Below, in pieces: positions 8,604 through 17,533 of a DNA stretch of 64,000 bases. The notes below the pieces were generated by a model. The model had not been told where the DNA came from, ran no database searches, and saw only the letters and a list, made by a program, of their open reading frames with translations. The position numbers and the translations under genes were made by a program. Source of the DNA: Bacteroidota bacterium (GTDB taxonomy: Bacteria; Bacteroidota; Bacteroidia; Flavobacteriales; Weeksellaceae); contig JAFAFC010000007.1 of the NCBI GenBank assembly GCA_023423715.1, positions 186,001 through 250,000 on the forward strand, read 5' to 3'. Within the stretch, counting starts at the first letter, position 1. The number at the start of each line of letters is the position of its first letter.

Positions 8604-9698
8604 ATGAAAATTATTGATCGTTATATTATCAAGAAATTTTTTGGAACCCTCGGTTTCATGCTCTTGCTATTGTCGATCATTGTCGTTGTAATTGACGTAC
8701 AGCAAAAAGCACCAAGAATTGAAAGTAACGGATTCGAAGTCAGCTATTTCCTAATCAACTATTATCCATATTGGATGGTGTACCTCATCATCACCTTTAT
8801 GTCGATTTTGGTTTTCATTTCGGTAATTTTCTTTACTTCCCGAATGGCAAACAATACAGAAATTGTTGCGATTATTAGTAGTGGTGCGAGTTTTCATCGT
8901 TTTGCAAAACCCTATCTTATCTCATCTTCGATTATCGCTCTTTTAGCACTGGGAATCAACCACTTTGCGCTTCCTTGGGCGAATATTCAGAAGACGAAAT
9001 TGGAGCCATACACCTTTAACTCGACTAAAAAAGAAGAAATTACCGGAAGCGTTCAGATTGCGACAAAACTCTCTCCGACAGAATATATTTTCATCAACTC
9101 ATATAATCGAGCAGAAAAGCGTGGTTCGAGTTTTAAATATCAAAAATTTGACAAAAAACAAAAGTTGATTCATCAGGTTTTGTCAAGTGATATTCGTTGG
9201 GATGAGAAGAAAAAAGTTTTTGTAATCAACAGTTATCTGGAGAAAAAAGCCACCAAAAAAGATGTTGAAATCATTGAAAGTGGTGACGAGAAAACGTTGA
9301 ATTACGGTCATCCTCCAGAAGAACTTTTCCCTGACGAACTACTCGGTCAAACCAAGACTACACCTGAGCTTTTGAAGTTAATTGAACAAGAAAAAGCCAA
9401 AGGAAATAAAAACCTGAATTCCTTTGAAAACGAACTTTATGCGCGAACCGCAATGCCTGTTTCCATTATTATTCTTTCGATGTTGGCATTATCATTGGCT
9501 TCTGAGAAAAAACGTGGTGGAATTGGAATTAACTTGGCGATTGGGATCGCATTAGCTTTTGCTTTCGTTTTCTCATTTGAAGCCTTGAAAGTAGTTTCCG
9601 AAAACAACACATTAACACCTTTGGTAGCGATGTGGCTCCCAAATATTATTTTTACTCCAATTGCTTTTTTATTGTATTGGCGAAGAGCGAATCAATAA
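8604..9698 (+). CDS. LptF/LptG-family permease
   Basis: 364-aa member of the YjgP/YjgQ family, the membrane half of the LptB2FG transporter that extracts lipopolysaccharide from the inner membrane. Three N-terminal helices, a periplasmic beta-jellyroll region (about 120-270) and three C-terminal helices are visible; the opening IIDRYIIKKFFGT is characteristic. Located seven bases after tgt. Its 3' end overlaps the convergent birA gene by seven bases. Whether it is the F or G subunit cannot be settled without comparison with the second copy elsewhere. Confidence 0.9.
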   Translation: MKIIDRYIIKKFFGTLGFMLLLLSIIVVVIDVQQKAPRIESNGFEVSYFLINYYPYWMVYLIITFMSILVFISVIFFTSRMANNTEIVAIISSGASFHRFAKPYLISSSIIALLALGINHFALPWANIQKTKLEPYTFNSTKKEEITGSVQIATKLSPTEYIFINSYNRAEKRGSSFKYQKFDKKQKLIHQVLSSDIRWDEKKKVFVINSYLEKKATKKDVEIIESGDEKTLNYGHPPEELFPDELLGQTKTTPELLKLIEQEKAKGNKNLNSFENELYARTAMPVSIIILSMLALSLASEKKRGGIGINLAIGIALAFAFVFSFEALKVVSENNTLTPLVAMWLPNIIFTPIAFLLYWRRANQ

Positions 9699-10402
9699 TG
9701 CATCTGAATTTCTTTGTAGAAGAATTTCTGCAAACCACCCTGTTCTAAATCAACCCAAAGAAAACCGTTTTCATCGACTTGTTGAATGATGCCATTTTGT
9801 CGTGTCCCATTAATTTCGAAAAGAGCAACCGATTTCCGATTAAATAGATGTTGATTATAGATTTCTAAAACACGATTTTCATAAATACTTTGCAATCCTA
9901 GAATTAAATTTTCGTGCAGACTTTCAGCAAATTCTGTTAAATTAATTTCCACCCCAGTTTGGCTCAACAACGAACCCGCCTTGGATAGTTCACCAAAATC
10001 ATTTTGCAAAACATTAATTCCTATTCCGATAATCCAATAGAAATCCGAATTCCATTTTTTCTTTTCAATTAAAATTCCGCCTACTTTTTTTCGGTGAATG
10101 ATAAGGTCGTTCGGCCATTTCACAAAAACCTCATTTTGGGTCAAATTGGCAAGAAAAATACGCACCGTACTCGCGGTACAAAAATTGATCAAAATATCTT
10201 TGATAGGGAAAACGTCTTCGCGTAAGGCTAATGTATAAGCAAGATTTTGGTTTTTTGCAATTCGCCATTGGTTTCCGTATTGCCCGCGACCATTTGTTTG
10301 GTTGAAGGTGTACAAACCCAAACCAGAATTTAAAGTATTTAGGTGTTTTAATACGTCATCATTAGTAGAAGTACTTTCATTTTGAAAAACAAGTGGGTAC
10401 AT
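9692..10402 (-). CDS. birA: Biotin--[acetyl-CoA-carboxylase] ligase
   Basis: Attaches biotin to the carrier domain of biotin-dependent carboxylases via biotinyl-AMP. 236 aa, the short form without the N-terminal DNA-binding domain, so it is not expected to act as a repressor. Motifs: FQNESTSTNDD (N-terminal), NGRGQYGNQW (the biotin/AMP loop), VKWPNDL and KVGGILIE. Divergent from rsfS and overlapping the end of the LptF/G gene. Confidence 0.92.
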   Translation of the reverse strand: MYPLVFQNESTSTNDDVLKHLNTLNSGLGLYTFNQTNGRGQYGNQWRIAKNQNLAYTLALREDVFPIKDILINFCTASTVRIFLANLTQNEVFVKWPNDLIIHRKKVGGILIEKKKWNSDFYWIIGIGINVLQNDFGELSKAGSLLSQTGVEINLTEFAESLHENLILGLQSIYENRVLEIYNQHLFNRKSVALFEINGTRQNGIIQQVDENGFLWVDLEQGGLQKFFYKEIQMHY

Positions 10403-10460
10403 TTAAGAAACTTTAAGAGTTGAGTGGCCAAAACCTATCGTAAAAACCAATAAAAAACAA

Positions 10461-10468
10461 TAAATTTG
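10461..10468 (+). promoter_or_regulatory. Bacteroidota -7 box for rsfS-ftsH
   Basis: TAAATTTG, matching TAnnTTTG, 18 bases before the rsfS ATG. No convincing TTTG at -33. Confidence 0.5.
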
Positions 10469-10486
10469 CAGTTATACTAATTTTGA

Positions 10487-10855
10487 ATGAGTAAAAGTAC
10501 AGAAAAACAATTATTAATTGACACTATCGTAGACGCTATACAAGATACTAAAGGAGAAAGCATTAAGATTTTTGACCTTGGAGGTATCGAAAACTCAGTA
10601 GCCGAAACATTTATTATTTGCAGTGGTAACTCCAACACGCAGGTGTCATCTATCGCAGGAAACATCGAGAAAAAAGTGCGTAACGAGATTCAGGATCGTC
10701 CTTGGCATGTAGAAGGTGCCGAAAACTCTTTGTGGGTTTTAATGGACTACGTTTCTGTTGTTGTGCATATCTTCCAAAAAGAAACTCGTGAGTTCTATGA
10801 TATTGAAGAGCTTTGGGGTGATGCAAAAATCACTGTAATCGAAGATATTAACTAA
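10487..10855 (+). CDS. rsfS: Ribosomal silencing factor RsfS
   Basis: Binds ribosomal protein uL14 and blocks joining of the 30S and 50S subunits when translation must be lowered. 122 aa, single RsfS/Iojap domain; ENSVAETFIICSGNS, WHVEGAENSLWVLMDY and VVVHIFQKETREFYDIEELW are diagnostic. Forty bases upstream of ftsH, same strand, common Bacteroidota neighbours. Confidence 0.95.
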   Translation: MSKSTEKQLLIDTIVDAIQDTKGESIKIFDLGGIENSVAETFIICSGNSNTQVSSIAGNIEKKVRNEIQDRPWHVEGAENSLWVLMDYVSVVVHIFQKETREFYDIEELWGDAKITVIEDIN

Positions 10856-10895
10856 TCCGAAAAGCGCCAAGCGCATTCAGTAAGTAAAAAAAAGA

Positions 10896-12881
10896 ATGAA
10901 CAATAAAGGTTTTAACTGGTTTTTCCCAATCGTTATCGTAGCATTGTTATTTTTCTTCATGCAACCTCTTTTAGGTTCAAGTGAAGGAAAAAACATCGGT
11001 GAAGACGAGTTTTATCAGCTGGTAAAACAAGGAAAAGTACAGAAAGTTGTGGTATATCGAGATACCTACAATGCAGATGTTTTCTTAACGGCTGCAGCAA
11101 AAAAAGAACTCGTTAAAAAAAGCGAGTCGTCTAATCCTCTAGAAGGGTTGAGCGCAAAGCAATCTCCAGATTTTTCATTTACCTATGGAGATCTTAAATA
11201 TTTCCAAGAACGCTACAATCAGCTTAAGCAGGAAAATCCAAAGTTAGCAACATCTATGGACTTTACTATGGGTAAAAATCCACTTTCGGAAATGCTAATC
11301 ACCATTTTCATTTGGGTAGCAGTTTTAGGCTTGTTCTACTTCTTCTTGTTTAGAAAAATGGGAAGTGGCGGCGGTCCTGGTGGACAAATTTTCTCCATTG
11401 GAAAATCAAGAGCAAAACTATTTGACGAGAAGGAAAAAATTAACGTAACATTTAAAGATGTTGCAGGTCTAGAAGGTGCAAAAGAGGAAGTTCAAGAAGT
11501 TGTTGATTTCTTGAAAAACTCAGAAAAATACACCAAATTAGGTGGTAAAATTCCAAAAGGAGTGTTATTAGTTGGCCCTCCGGGAACAGGTAAAACATTA
11601 TTAGCAAAAGCTGTTGCTGGTGAAGCTCAAGTGCCGTTTTTCTCGCTTTCAGGTTCTGATTTTGTAGAAATGTTTGTGGGAGTTGGTGCATCAAGAGTAC
11701 GAGATTTATTCGCTCAAGCAAAAGCAAAATCACCTGCAATTATCTTTATTGACGAGATTGATGCTATTGGTAGAGCTCGTGGTGGAAAAAATATTACTGG
11801 TGGAAACGACGAACGTGAAAATACACTAAACCAGCTTCTTACAGAAATGGATGGTTTTGGTACTGACACGAACGTTATCATCATGGCGGCAACCAACAGA
11901 GCAGATATTTTAGATAAAGCCTTATTGAGAGCTGGACGTTTCGATAGATCAATTTATGTGGATCTTCCAGAATTGCACGAAAGAAGACAAATCTTCGATG
12001 TTCATTTGAAAAAAATTAAATTGGACGAAGGTGTTGATAGAGACTTTTTAGCAAAACAAACGCCGGGGTTTAGCGGTGCTGACATTGCAAATCTTTGTAA
12101 CGAAGCGGCTTTAATTGCTGCTAGAAACAGTCACGAATCCGTAACAAAACAAGATTTCTTGGATGCGGTTGATAGAATTATCGGCGGTCTTGAAAAGAAA
12201 AACAAAGCAATAAAACCTTCGGAAAAGAAAAGAATTGCCTTCCATGAAGCTGGTCACGCAACCGTTTCTTGGTTAACAGAACATGCGGCACCATTATTAA
12301 AAGTAACGATTGTCCCTAGAGGTCGTTCATTAGGAGCAGCTTGGTATCTTCCAGAAGAAAGACAAATTACAACAACTGAACAAATGTTGGACGAAATGTG
12401 CTCTTTGCTTGGTGGTCGTGCAGCAGAACAAGTTGCTTTAGGAAACTACTCTACAGGAGCACAAAATGACCTTGAAAGAGCTTACAAACAAGCTAATGCG
12501 ATGGTTACCATCTACGGTTTGAGCGATAAGATTGGGCACGTTTCGTATTATGATAGCTCGGGGCAAAATGAATATGCGTTCTCAAAACCATATTCTGAGA
12601 AAACGGCTGAAATCATTGACGAAGAAATTAAAGAAATTGTAGAAAATCAGTATAACAGAGCAATTCAAATATTATCTGAAAATCAGGATAAATTAACCGC
12701 TTTAGCTAATAAGCTTTTAGAAAAAGAAGTTATTTTTAGAGAAGATTTAGAAGAAGTATTTGGAAAAAGAGCGTGGGATCCAGAATTAACGGAAACGCCT
12801 CTTAACAGTACTATTGCTGAAGTAGAACCAGAGAAAGTAGAAGAACAAACTGTTCAACCAGAGTCTGGATCACAAATATAA
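10896..12881 (+). CDS. ftsH: ATP-dependent zinc metalloprotease FtsH
   Basis: Membrane-anchored hexameric AAA+ protease that degrades misfolded membrane proteins and regulators. 661 aa. Helix 1 (about residues 5-23), periplasmic segment, helix 2 (about 130-150), then the AAA module with Walker A GPPGTGKT (about 227), Walker B IIFIDEID, second region of homology ATNRADILDKALLRAGRFDR, and the protease zinc site HEAGH (about 450). The C-terminal tail is acidic and Glu/Pro-rich. A strong hairpin terminator follows. Gene order rsfS-ftsH-LUD-cdsA-psd recurs in Flavobacteriia. Confidence 0.97.
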   Translation: MNNKGFNWFFPIVIVALLFFFMQPLLGSSEGKNIGEDEFYQLVKQGKVQKVVVYRDTYNADVFLTAAAKKELVKKSESSNPLEGLSAKQSPDFSFTYGDLKYFQERYNQLKQENPKLATSMDFTMGKNPLSEMLITIFIWVAVLGLFYFFLFRKMGSGGGPGGQIFSIGKSRAKLFDEKEKINVTFKDVAGLEGAKEEVQEVVDFLKNSEKYTKLGGKIPKGVLLVGPPGTGKTLLAKAVAGEAQVPFFSLSGSDFVEMFVGVGASRVRDLFAQAKAKSPAIIFIDEIDAIGRARGGKNITGGNDERENTLNQLLTEMDGFGTDTNVIIMAATNRADILDKALLRAGRFDRSIYVDLPELHERRQIFDVHLKKIKLDEGVDRDFLAKQTPGFSGADIANLCNEAALIAARNSHESVTKQDFLDAVDRIIGGLEKKNKAIKPSEKKRIAFHEAGHATVSWLTEHAAPLLKVTIVPRGRSLGAAWYLPEERQITTTEQMLDEMCSLLGGRAAEQVALGNYSTGAQNDLERAYKQANAMVTIYGLSDKIGHVSYYDSSGQNEYAFSKPYSEKTAEIIDEEIKEIVENQYNRAIQILSENQDKLTALANKLLEKEVIFREDLEEVFGKRAWDPELTETPLNSTIAEVEPEKVEEQTVQPESGSQI

Positions 12882-12890
12882 AAACAAGAA

Positions 12891-12930
12891 AATCCCAGAA
12901 AAAGAGTATTTTTTTTCTGGGATTCTTTTA
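12891..12930 (+). terminator. Intrinsic terminator after ftsH
   Basis: AATCCCAGAAAAA pairs with TTTTTCTGGGATT around a GAGTA loop, followed by CTTTTATTT. Ten bases after the ftsH stop. Confidence 0.8.
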
Positions 12931-12957
12931 TTTATAACATAGTTACCAAAAAATTTC

Positions 12958-12965
12958 TATTTTTG
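12958..12965 (+). promoter_or_regulatory. Bacteroidota -7 box for the LUD-cdsA-psd operon
   Basis: TATTTTTG, 23 bases before the TTG start of the LUD gene. Together with the terminator just upstream it marks a new transcript. Confidence 0.5.
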
Positions 12966-12988
12966 TATATTAATCGATCGCGTTAACA

Positions 12989-13570
12989 TTGAGTTTATTT
13001 AAAAAAATAGTTGGGAAAATATTAAACCAACCAGAAGCTGAAGAAGAAACGGACATTGTAAAATTGGGAGATCAGCTCAAAAACGCTGACTTAGATTACA
13101 AGTTCGCGCAGCTTTTTACACACTCTGGAGGGTTTTTTAATTATTGCTCGGACGAATCGGAAGCGTTACAAACCTTGAATCAAATTATTAAGATTGAAGG
13201 CATACAGTCTATGTTCTGTTACGACGAAGATCTTACCAACTTTTTGGATGTTATCAAAACGCCTTATACACCTCAATTAGAACTTGCTAACGATGCAGCT
13301 TTAATTACATGTGAGTATTTAATTGCATACGATGGTAGAATTATGCTGTCTGCAAATAACATCTTGCACTATCATTCGTCTCGATTACCACAAACAATCA
13401 TTATTATGGCGAATGTTTCTCAAATTGTATCCAATCTTAACGACGCCATGATGAAGGTAAAACGTAGAGGAAACCTTAAAAATCTAACGTCTATAAGCGG
13501 AAATCAATCAAAAATAGATAGTCCAAACAGAGAAAACACGAAGCTTTTCTTACTTTTATTAGAAGATTAA
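12989..13570 (+). CDS. LUD-domain protein
   Basis: 193-aa cytoplasmic protein with the LUD (LutC/YkgG-like) fold; TPYTPQLELANDAALITCEYLIAYDG and the LPQTIIIMANVSQIV region fit that family. LutC-type proteins take part in lactate oxidation in other bacteria, but single-domain LUD proteins next to phospholipid genes are of unknown function. The start is TTG at 12989-12991 (MSLFKKIVGKIL); the first ATG would remove about 70 residues. It precedes cdsA by 11 bases. Confidence 0.8.
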   Translation: MSLFKKIVGKILNQPEAEEETDIVKLGDQLKNADLDYKFAQLFTHSGGFFNYCSDESEALQTLNQIIKIEGIQSMFCYDEDLTNFLDVIKTPYTPQLELANDAALITCEYLIAYDGRIMLSANNILHYHSSRLPQTIIIMANVSQIVSNLNDAMMKVKRRGNLKNLTSISGNQSKIDSPNRENTKLFLLLLED

Positions 13571-13581
13571 ATCGGATTATT

Positions 13582-14448
13582 TTGGATAAAAATCTTATAC
13601 AAAGGCTCATTTTTGGTGCATTGTACGGCGCAGTAGTTATTTTCTGCACCCATCCTATTGGCTCTTCCCTACTTCAAAACGTTTTCCCAGATCTAAAGCA
13701 ATTTCATTTGTATTTTGGGATGATTACGTTTTTCATGATGGTTGGCTTATGGGAATGCGTCAAAATCATGAAGTTCGGAAAAGGTTGGGAGAAATTTGCT
13801 GTTTTACCAATCGCAGTTCTTGTTCTATATCGTTTTTCAACTAAATATTTTAATCATGGATTTTCCTATAATTTTAGTTTATCTGAAATTTTGGGATTGT
13901 CTTTAATTTTAATAGCCGTTGTTACCTTATTCCGATTCAAAGATGAATTGTATTTCGATAGCGGGAAACTCATTTTCAGCGTTATTTATTCAGGATTAAC
14001 TTTTGGGTACGCTTTGGGTCTTCCCTATTTTAATCAAGCCAATGATTTTACATTAGAACCGTTTTTCCTCTTCATTTTGATTTGGAGTAGCGATTCATTC
14101 GCCTATTTCAGTGGACGATTATTCGGAAAACATAAAATGGCACCCACTATTTCACCAAAGAAAACATGGGAAGGCTTTATTGGAGGTGTTATTTTAACAC
14201 TCGTATTCGCTTATTTCATTGAGAAAAATTTTGAAGACCTACGTGGAAATTGGATGATTGTTGGGTTTTTAGTTTCAGTTTTTGCACCGCTTGGAGATTT
14301 GGTAGAAAGCCAATTGAAAAGAAGTTTTGGGGTGAAAGATAGCGGAAACATCATTCCAGGGCATGGCGGAATCTTAGATCGCCTAGATAGTTTTATTATC
14401 TGCGCTCCTGTTGTATATTTGTATTTTATAATTGATAAACTTTTGTAA
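13582..14448 (+). CDS. cdsA: Phosphatidate cytidylyltransferase
   Basis: Makes CDP-diacylglycerol from phosphatidate and CTP, the branch-point intermediate of phospholipid synthesis. 288 aa, about seven or eight membrane helices. The C-terminal signature (SPKKTWEGFIGG, then GDLVESQLKRSFGVKDSG and PGHGGILDRLDS) is complete. TTG start at 13582; no ATG occurs nearby and the first residues (DKNLIQRLIFGALYG) are typical. The stop overlaps the psd start by one base (TAATG). Confidence 0.95.
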   Translation: MDKNLIQRLIFGALYGAVVIFCTHPIGSSLLQNVFPDLKQFHLYFGMITFFMMVGLWECVKIMKFGKGWEKFAVLPIAVLVLYRFSTKYFNHGFSYNFSLSEILGLSLILIAVVTLFRFKDELYFDSGKLIFSVIYSGLTFGYALGLPYFNQANDFTLEPFFLFILIWSSDSFAYFSGRLFGKHKMAPTISPKKTWEGFIGGVILTLVFAYFIEKNFEDLRGNWMIVGFLVSVFAPLGDLVESQLKRSFGVKDSGNIIPGHGGILDRLDSFIICAPVVYLYFIIDKLL

Positions 14449-15101
14449 TGAAACTACACCGTGAAAGTAAAGGAACAATCTTAGTAGCAACCATTGCTAT
14501 TGCCATCATCAGCTTTTTGGCGGTGTATTGGATGGGAAATTGGTCGCTTTTAATCATTATTCCTCTATTGGTAGTCTATGGCTTGGTATTTTGGTTTTTC
14601 CGTGTTCCGTACCGCGAGATCGAAGATCACAAAGAAAACGTTATCGCGCCTGTTGATGGAAAAGTCGTGATGATTAAAGAGGTGGAAGAGACTGAATTTT
14701 TGAAAGAAAAAGCGATTCAGGTTTCTATTTTTATGTCGCCGTTGAATGTGCATATTTGCCGATATCCGGTTTCTGGAGAAGTGATTTATAAAAAGTACCA
14801 TCCCGGAAAATATTTGGTTGCTTGGCATGAAAAATCATCAACGGATAATGAAAGAACAACTGTTGCTGTAAAAAGTTTAACCAATCACAATGTAGTTTTC
14901 AGACAAATCGCGGGTTACGTTGCAAGACGTATTGTTTTCTACTGTAATGTGAAAGATGAGGCGAAAGCGGGACATGAATTTGGTTTTATTAAATTCGGTT
15001 CTCGTATGGATATTTTCCTTCCGCTAGATTCTGAAATCATTTGTAAAATTGGTGATAAAACAAAAGGTGGAATTGATGTTATCGCAAAAATGAAAGAATA
15101 A
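14448..15101 (+). CDS. psd: Phosphatidylserine decarboxylase proenzyme
   Basis: Converts phosphatidylserine to phosphatidylethanolamine. 217 aa, the short form. Two N-terminal hydrophobic segments, the ENVIAPVDGKV and IFMSPLNVHICRYPVSG segments, and the self-cleavage site FGSRMD (Gly-Ser near residue 183), where Ser becomes the pyruvoyl cofactor. One-base overlap with cdsA gives coupled translation, and the two together carry phosphatidate to phosphatidylethanolamine with PssA supplied elsewhere. Confidence 0.95.
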   Translation: MKLHRESKGTILVATIAIAIISFLAVYWMGNWSLLIIIPLLVVYGLVFWFFRVPYREIEDHKENVIAPVDGKVVMIKEVEETEFLKEKAIQVSIFMSPLNVHICRYPVSGEVIYKKYHPGKYLVAWHEKSSTDNERTTVAVKSLTNHNVVFRQIAGYVARRIVFYCNVKDEAKAGHEFGFIKFGSRMDIFLPLDSEIICKIGDKTKGGIDVIAKMKE

Positions 15102-15120
15102 ATTTCAATCAAAATAAGCG

Positions 15121-15147
15121 AAAAAGGACTCTATTTGAGTCCTTTTT
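15121..15147 (+). terminator. Bidirectional intrinsic terminator between psd and the DUF1801-like gene
   Basis: Perfect 11-bp stem (AAAAAGGACTC / GAGTCCTTTTT) with a five-base loop; T- and A-runs on both sides let it serve the two convergent genes. Its end touches the stop codon of the minus-strand gene. Confidence 0.85.
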
Positions 15148-15491
15148 TATTTGGTCATTGCTTTGACCTGATTCACAAAGTCCATAATTAAATCAATCGG
15201 AATGTCTTCATCAGGATTTATCAAAAGTATTTTAAACTTCTTTCTGCCTTCCGAAAGCAAAAGCGGATGCTGAAGTCGATCTCCATGATAAAAACTCAAG
15301 TAATAACACTTATGCTTCTTGGAATAGTGAAAAAAGCAAAGCATTTTTCCTTTGTATTTCAAAAAAGGAAGCTGAAAGCTAAATGTTTCCGACATCAGTT
15401 CGCAAGAATGTAAAATCTGATCCCGAATGTACAGCAACATGCTTTGCTCCGGCTCGGGAATATTTAGAAAGTAATTTTGAATTGGATTCAT
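15147..15491 (-). CDS. DUF1801/YdhG-like protein
   Basis: 114-aa small cytoplasmic protein of the DUF1801-like fold (MNPIQNYFLNIPEPEQSMLLYIRDQIL; FLKYKGKMLCFFHY). Function unknown. I use the ATG at 15489-15491; the longer reading would place its start inside the -7 box at 15507-15514, so it cannot be in the transcript. Confidence 0.75.
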   Translation of the reverse strand: MNPIQNYFLNIPEPEQSMLLYIRDQILHSCELMSETFSFQLPFLKYKGKMLCFFHYSKKHKCYYLSFYHGDRLQHPLLLSEGRKKFKILLINPDEDIPIDLIMDFVNQVKAMTK

Positions 15492-15526
15492 AAAAAAAAG
15501 GATTCTCAAAAATAGAAAATCCTTTG
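15492..15526 (-). terminator. Intrinsic terminator of the MsbA-like gene
   Basis: On the minus strand AAAGGATT pairs with AATCCTTT (plus two more pairs past a mismatch), then a T8 run. Its loop contains the -7 box of the next gene, and the T-run ends at that gene's ATG. Confidence 0.7.
15507..15514 (-). promoter_or_regulatory. -7 box for the DUF1801-like gene, inside a terminator loop
   Basis: TATTTTTG on the minus strand, exactly in the loop of the preceding terminator hairpin. Predicted start near 15502, about ten bases before the ATG at 15491. Confidence 0.5.
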
Positions 15527-15547
15527 ATATAAATGAGAATTGAATGC

Positions 15548-17386
15548 TTATTCGAAATTCTGCAAGTCAACCAATTTCTTGTACATTCCTCCTTTTTCGA
15601 TGAGTTCGTGATGCGTTCCTTGCTCTATAATTTCGCCACGATCCATCACCACAATCATATCTGCTTTTTGAATCGTTGAAAGTCTGTGTGCAATAATTAA
15701 AGACGTTCGGTTTTCCATCATCTTCTCCAAAGCATCTTGAACCATGCGCTCTGATTCCGTATCCAAAGCCGAAGTCGCTTCGTCTAAAATCATAATTGGT
15801 GGGTTTTTAAGCACCGCACGTGAAATGGAAACCCGCTGTTTCTGTCCACCCGAAAGTTTATTTCCATCATCCCCAATATTGGTATTGTAGCCATCTGGAA
15901 GCAACTTAATGAATTGATCGGCATTGGCAATTTTTGCTGCATTCGTAATTTCTTCTTCCGTTGCATCAGGTTTACCCATTCGGATATTTTCGTAAACACT
16001 ATCGTTGAAAAGCACCGACTCTTGAGTTACCATACCCAAAAGTTTACGATACTGAACGAGATTTAGGTTTTTAACATCAACGCCATCAATCAAAATCTGA
16101 CCTTCATTGGCATCATAAAAACGTGCTAATAGATTCGCAATCGTTGTCTTTCCACTTCCAGATTGACCAACTAATGCAACCGTTTTTCCTTTAGGAATTG
16201 TTAAATTGAAGTTTTTCAAAATAACATTATCCTTATCGTAGTAGAAGCCAATATTTTTAAATTCAATTCTCGAATTCAAATCTGAAATCGGTTCCGGATT
16301 CGCAATTTCAGACACTTTAATATCGTAATCTAAAACCTCAGAAACACGATCTAAACTCGCCAAACCTCCTTGAATATTAGAAACAGCACTCGAAACTTTC
16401 TTTGCTGGATCTAAAATCTGAAAAAACAAACCAATAAAAACCAAGAATATTTCCGGTGACATGGATTGCTCTTCCAAAATCTGAACTCCCGCAAACCAAG
16501 TGATCAACAACATCGTTATCGAACCTAAAAATTCACTCATTGGAGAAGCCATTTCACGTCTTCTACTGAAGCCAATAGCATGTTTTTGCCAAGCATTGGT
16601 TACACGATCAAAACGCTTTTGTAAAACAACATCGGCGTTAAAAATTTTAATAACCTTAGATGATTTCAAAGTTTCATCCACTAAAGAGAACATATTTCCA
16701 AGTTCCTCTTGCGCAGAACGTGCTTGCTTCTTCAGTTTTTTACCGATAGCCGAAATCAACCAACCCATAATTGGGAAAACTAATAACGAAAACAACGTTA
16801 GATTTGGTGAAAGAAAAAACAAAGCTACCAAGGACGAAATAATCATAAAAGGAGCGTTCACAACATCCACCAAACTTCCCATGATTCCGCTCTCGACAGA
16901 ACCGATATCATTAGAAATTCGAGACATCATATCTCCCTTACGTTGTTCCGTAAAAAAGGAAACAGGAAGTTGCAAAAACTTCTTGTACATTGCTGTTCGC
17001 AAGTCTTTTGTAATTCCTACACGGTAATTCACCAACAAGAAAGCGCCAATATATCTAAAAATATTTCGCAATAAAAAAGCAACACCAGTTACGGCACAAA
17101 GAATCGCCAAAATCTTCACAGCTCCGTGCTGATCGATACTTAACTGAATATTATAATACGCTAAATCCTTCAAATAACCGAAGTATTCGGATAATTCTCC
17201 GTCCCACAAAGGTTTTTTAGTGGTATCTATTTTTTCTACAGTTCCAAACATTAATCCCAAAATAGGCATCATGGTTCCTACCGAAGCAATATTCAGTAAA
17301 GAATACAGAATATTGAATACAATACTTCCGTACAGATGCTTTTGGTGTGGTTTGGCAAAATGTAAAATTCGTTGAAGTGGTTTCAT
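15548..17386 (-). CDS. MsbA-like ABC exporter (fused permease and ATPase)
   Basis: 612-aa half-transporter that should work as a homodimer. Residues 1-330 carry six membrane helices (ABC transmembrane type 1); the nucleotide-binding domain has Walker A GQSGSGKTT, the signature LSGGQKQR, Walker B IMILDEATSALD and the switch His in IIAHRLST. Length and layout match lipid A flippase MsbA and related lipid or peptide exporters; the substrate cannot be told from sequence. It has its own -7 box and a terminator. Confidence 0.88.
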   Translation of the reverse strand: MKPLQRILHFAKPHQKHLYGSIVFNILYSLLNIASVGTMMPILGLMFGTVEKIDTTKKPLWDGELSEYFGYLKDLAYYNIQLSIDQHGAVKILAILCAVTGVAFLLRNIFRYIGAFLLVNYRVGITKDLRTAMYKKFLQLPVSFFTEQRKGDMMSRISNDIGSVESGIMGSLVDVVNAPFMIISSLVALFFLSPNLTLFSLLVFPIMGWLISAIGKKLKKQARSAQEELGNMFSLVDETLKSSKVIKIFNADVVLQKRFDRVTNAWQKHAIGFSRRREMASPMSEFLGSITMLLITWFAGVQILEEQSMSPEIFLVFIGLFFQILDPAKKVSSAVSNIQGGLASLDRVSEVLDYDIKVSEIANPEPISDLNSRIEFKNIGFYYDKDNVILKNFNLTIPKGKTVALVGQSGSGKTTIANLLARFYDANEGQILIDGVDVKNLNLVQYRKLLGMVTQESVLFNDSVYENIRMGKPDATEEEITNAAKIANADQFIKLLPDGYNTNIGDDGNKLSGGQKQRVSISRAVLKNPPIMILDEATSALDTESERMVQDALEKMMENRTSLIIAHRLSTIQKADMIVVMDRGEIIEQGTHHELIEKGGMYKKLVDLQNFE

Positions 17387-17403
17387 TTACTAGAATTGAG
17401 TTG

Positions 17404-17411
17404 CAAAAATA
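17404..17411 (-). promoter_or_regulatory. Bacteroidota -7 box for the MsbA-like gene
   Basis: TATTTTTG on the minus strand, 17 bases before the ATG at 17386. Confidence 0.5.
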
Positions 17412-17473
17412 CGTAAAAATGCGCATCCACAGTTATAGACGATTTTAAGAGCAAAAACCTTTAAAAAACACCT

Positions 17474-17505
17474 AAAAAAAGCAGTCTCGGAAAACCGAAA
17501 CTGCC
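17474..17505 (-). terminator. Intrinsic terminator after the DUF4293 gene
   Basis: GCAGTTTCGG pairs with CCGAGACTGC (one G-T) around TTTT on the minus strand, followed by seven T. Confidence 0.85.
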
Positions 17506-17533
17506 ACACTCAAAAATTAAAGTCGTTGTAAGC

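Noticed and set aside
16500..17027. 175-codon open frame antisense to the MsbA-like gene
   Set aside because: The opposite strand encodes a clear ABC exporter here; the frame has no family likeness and no promoter.
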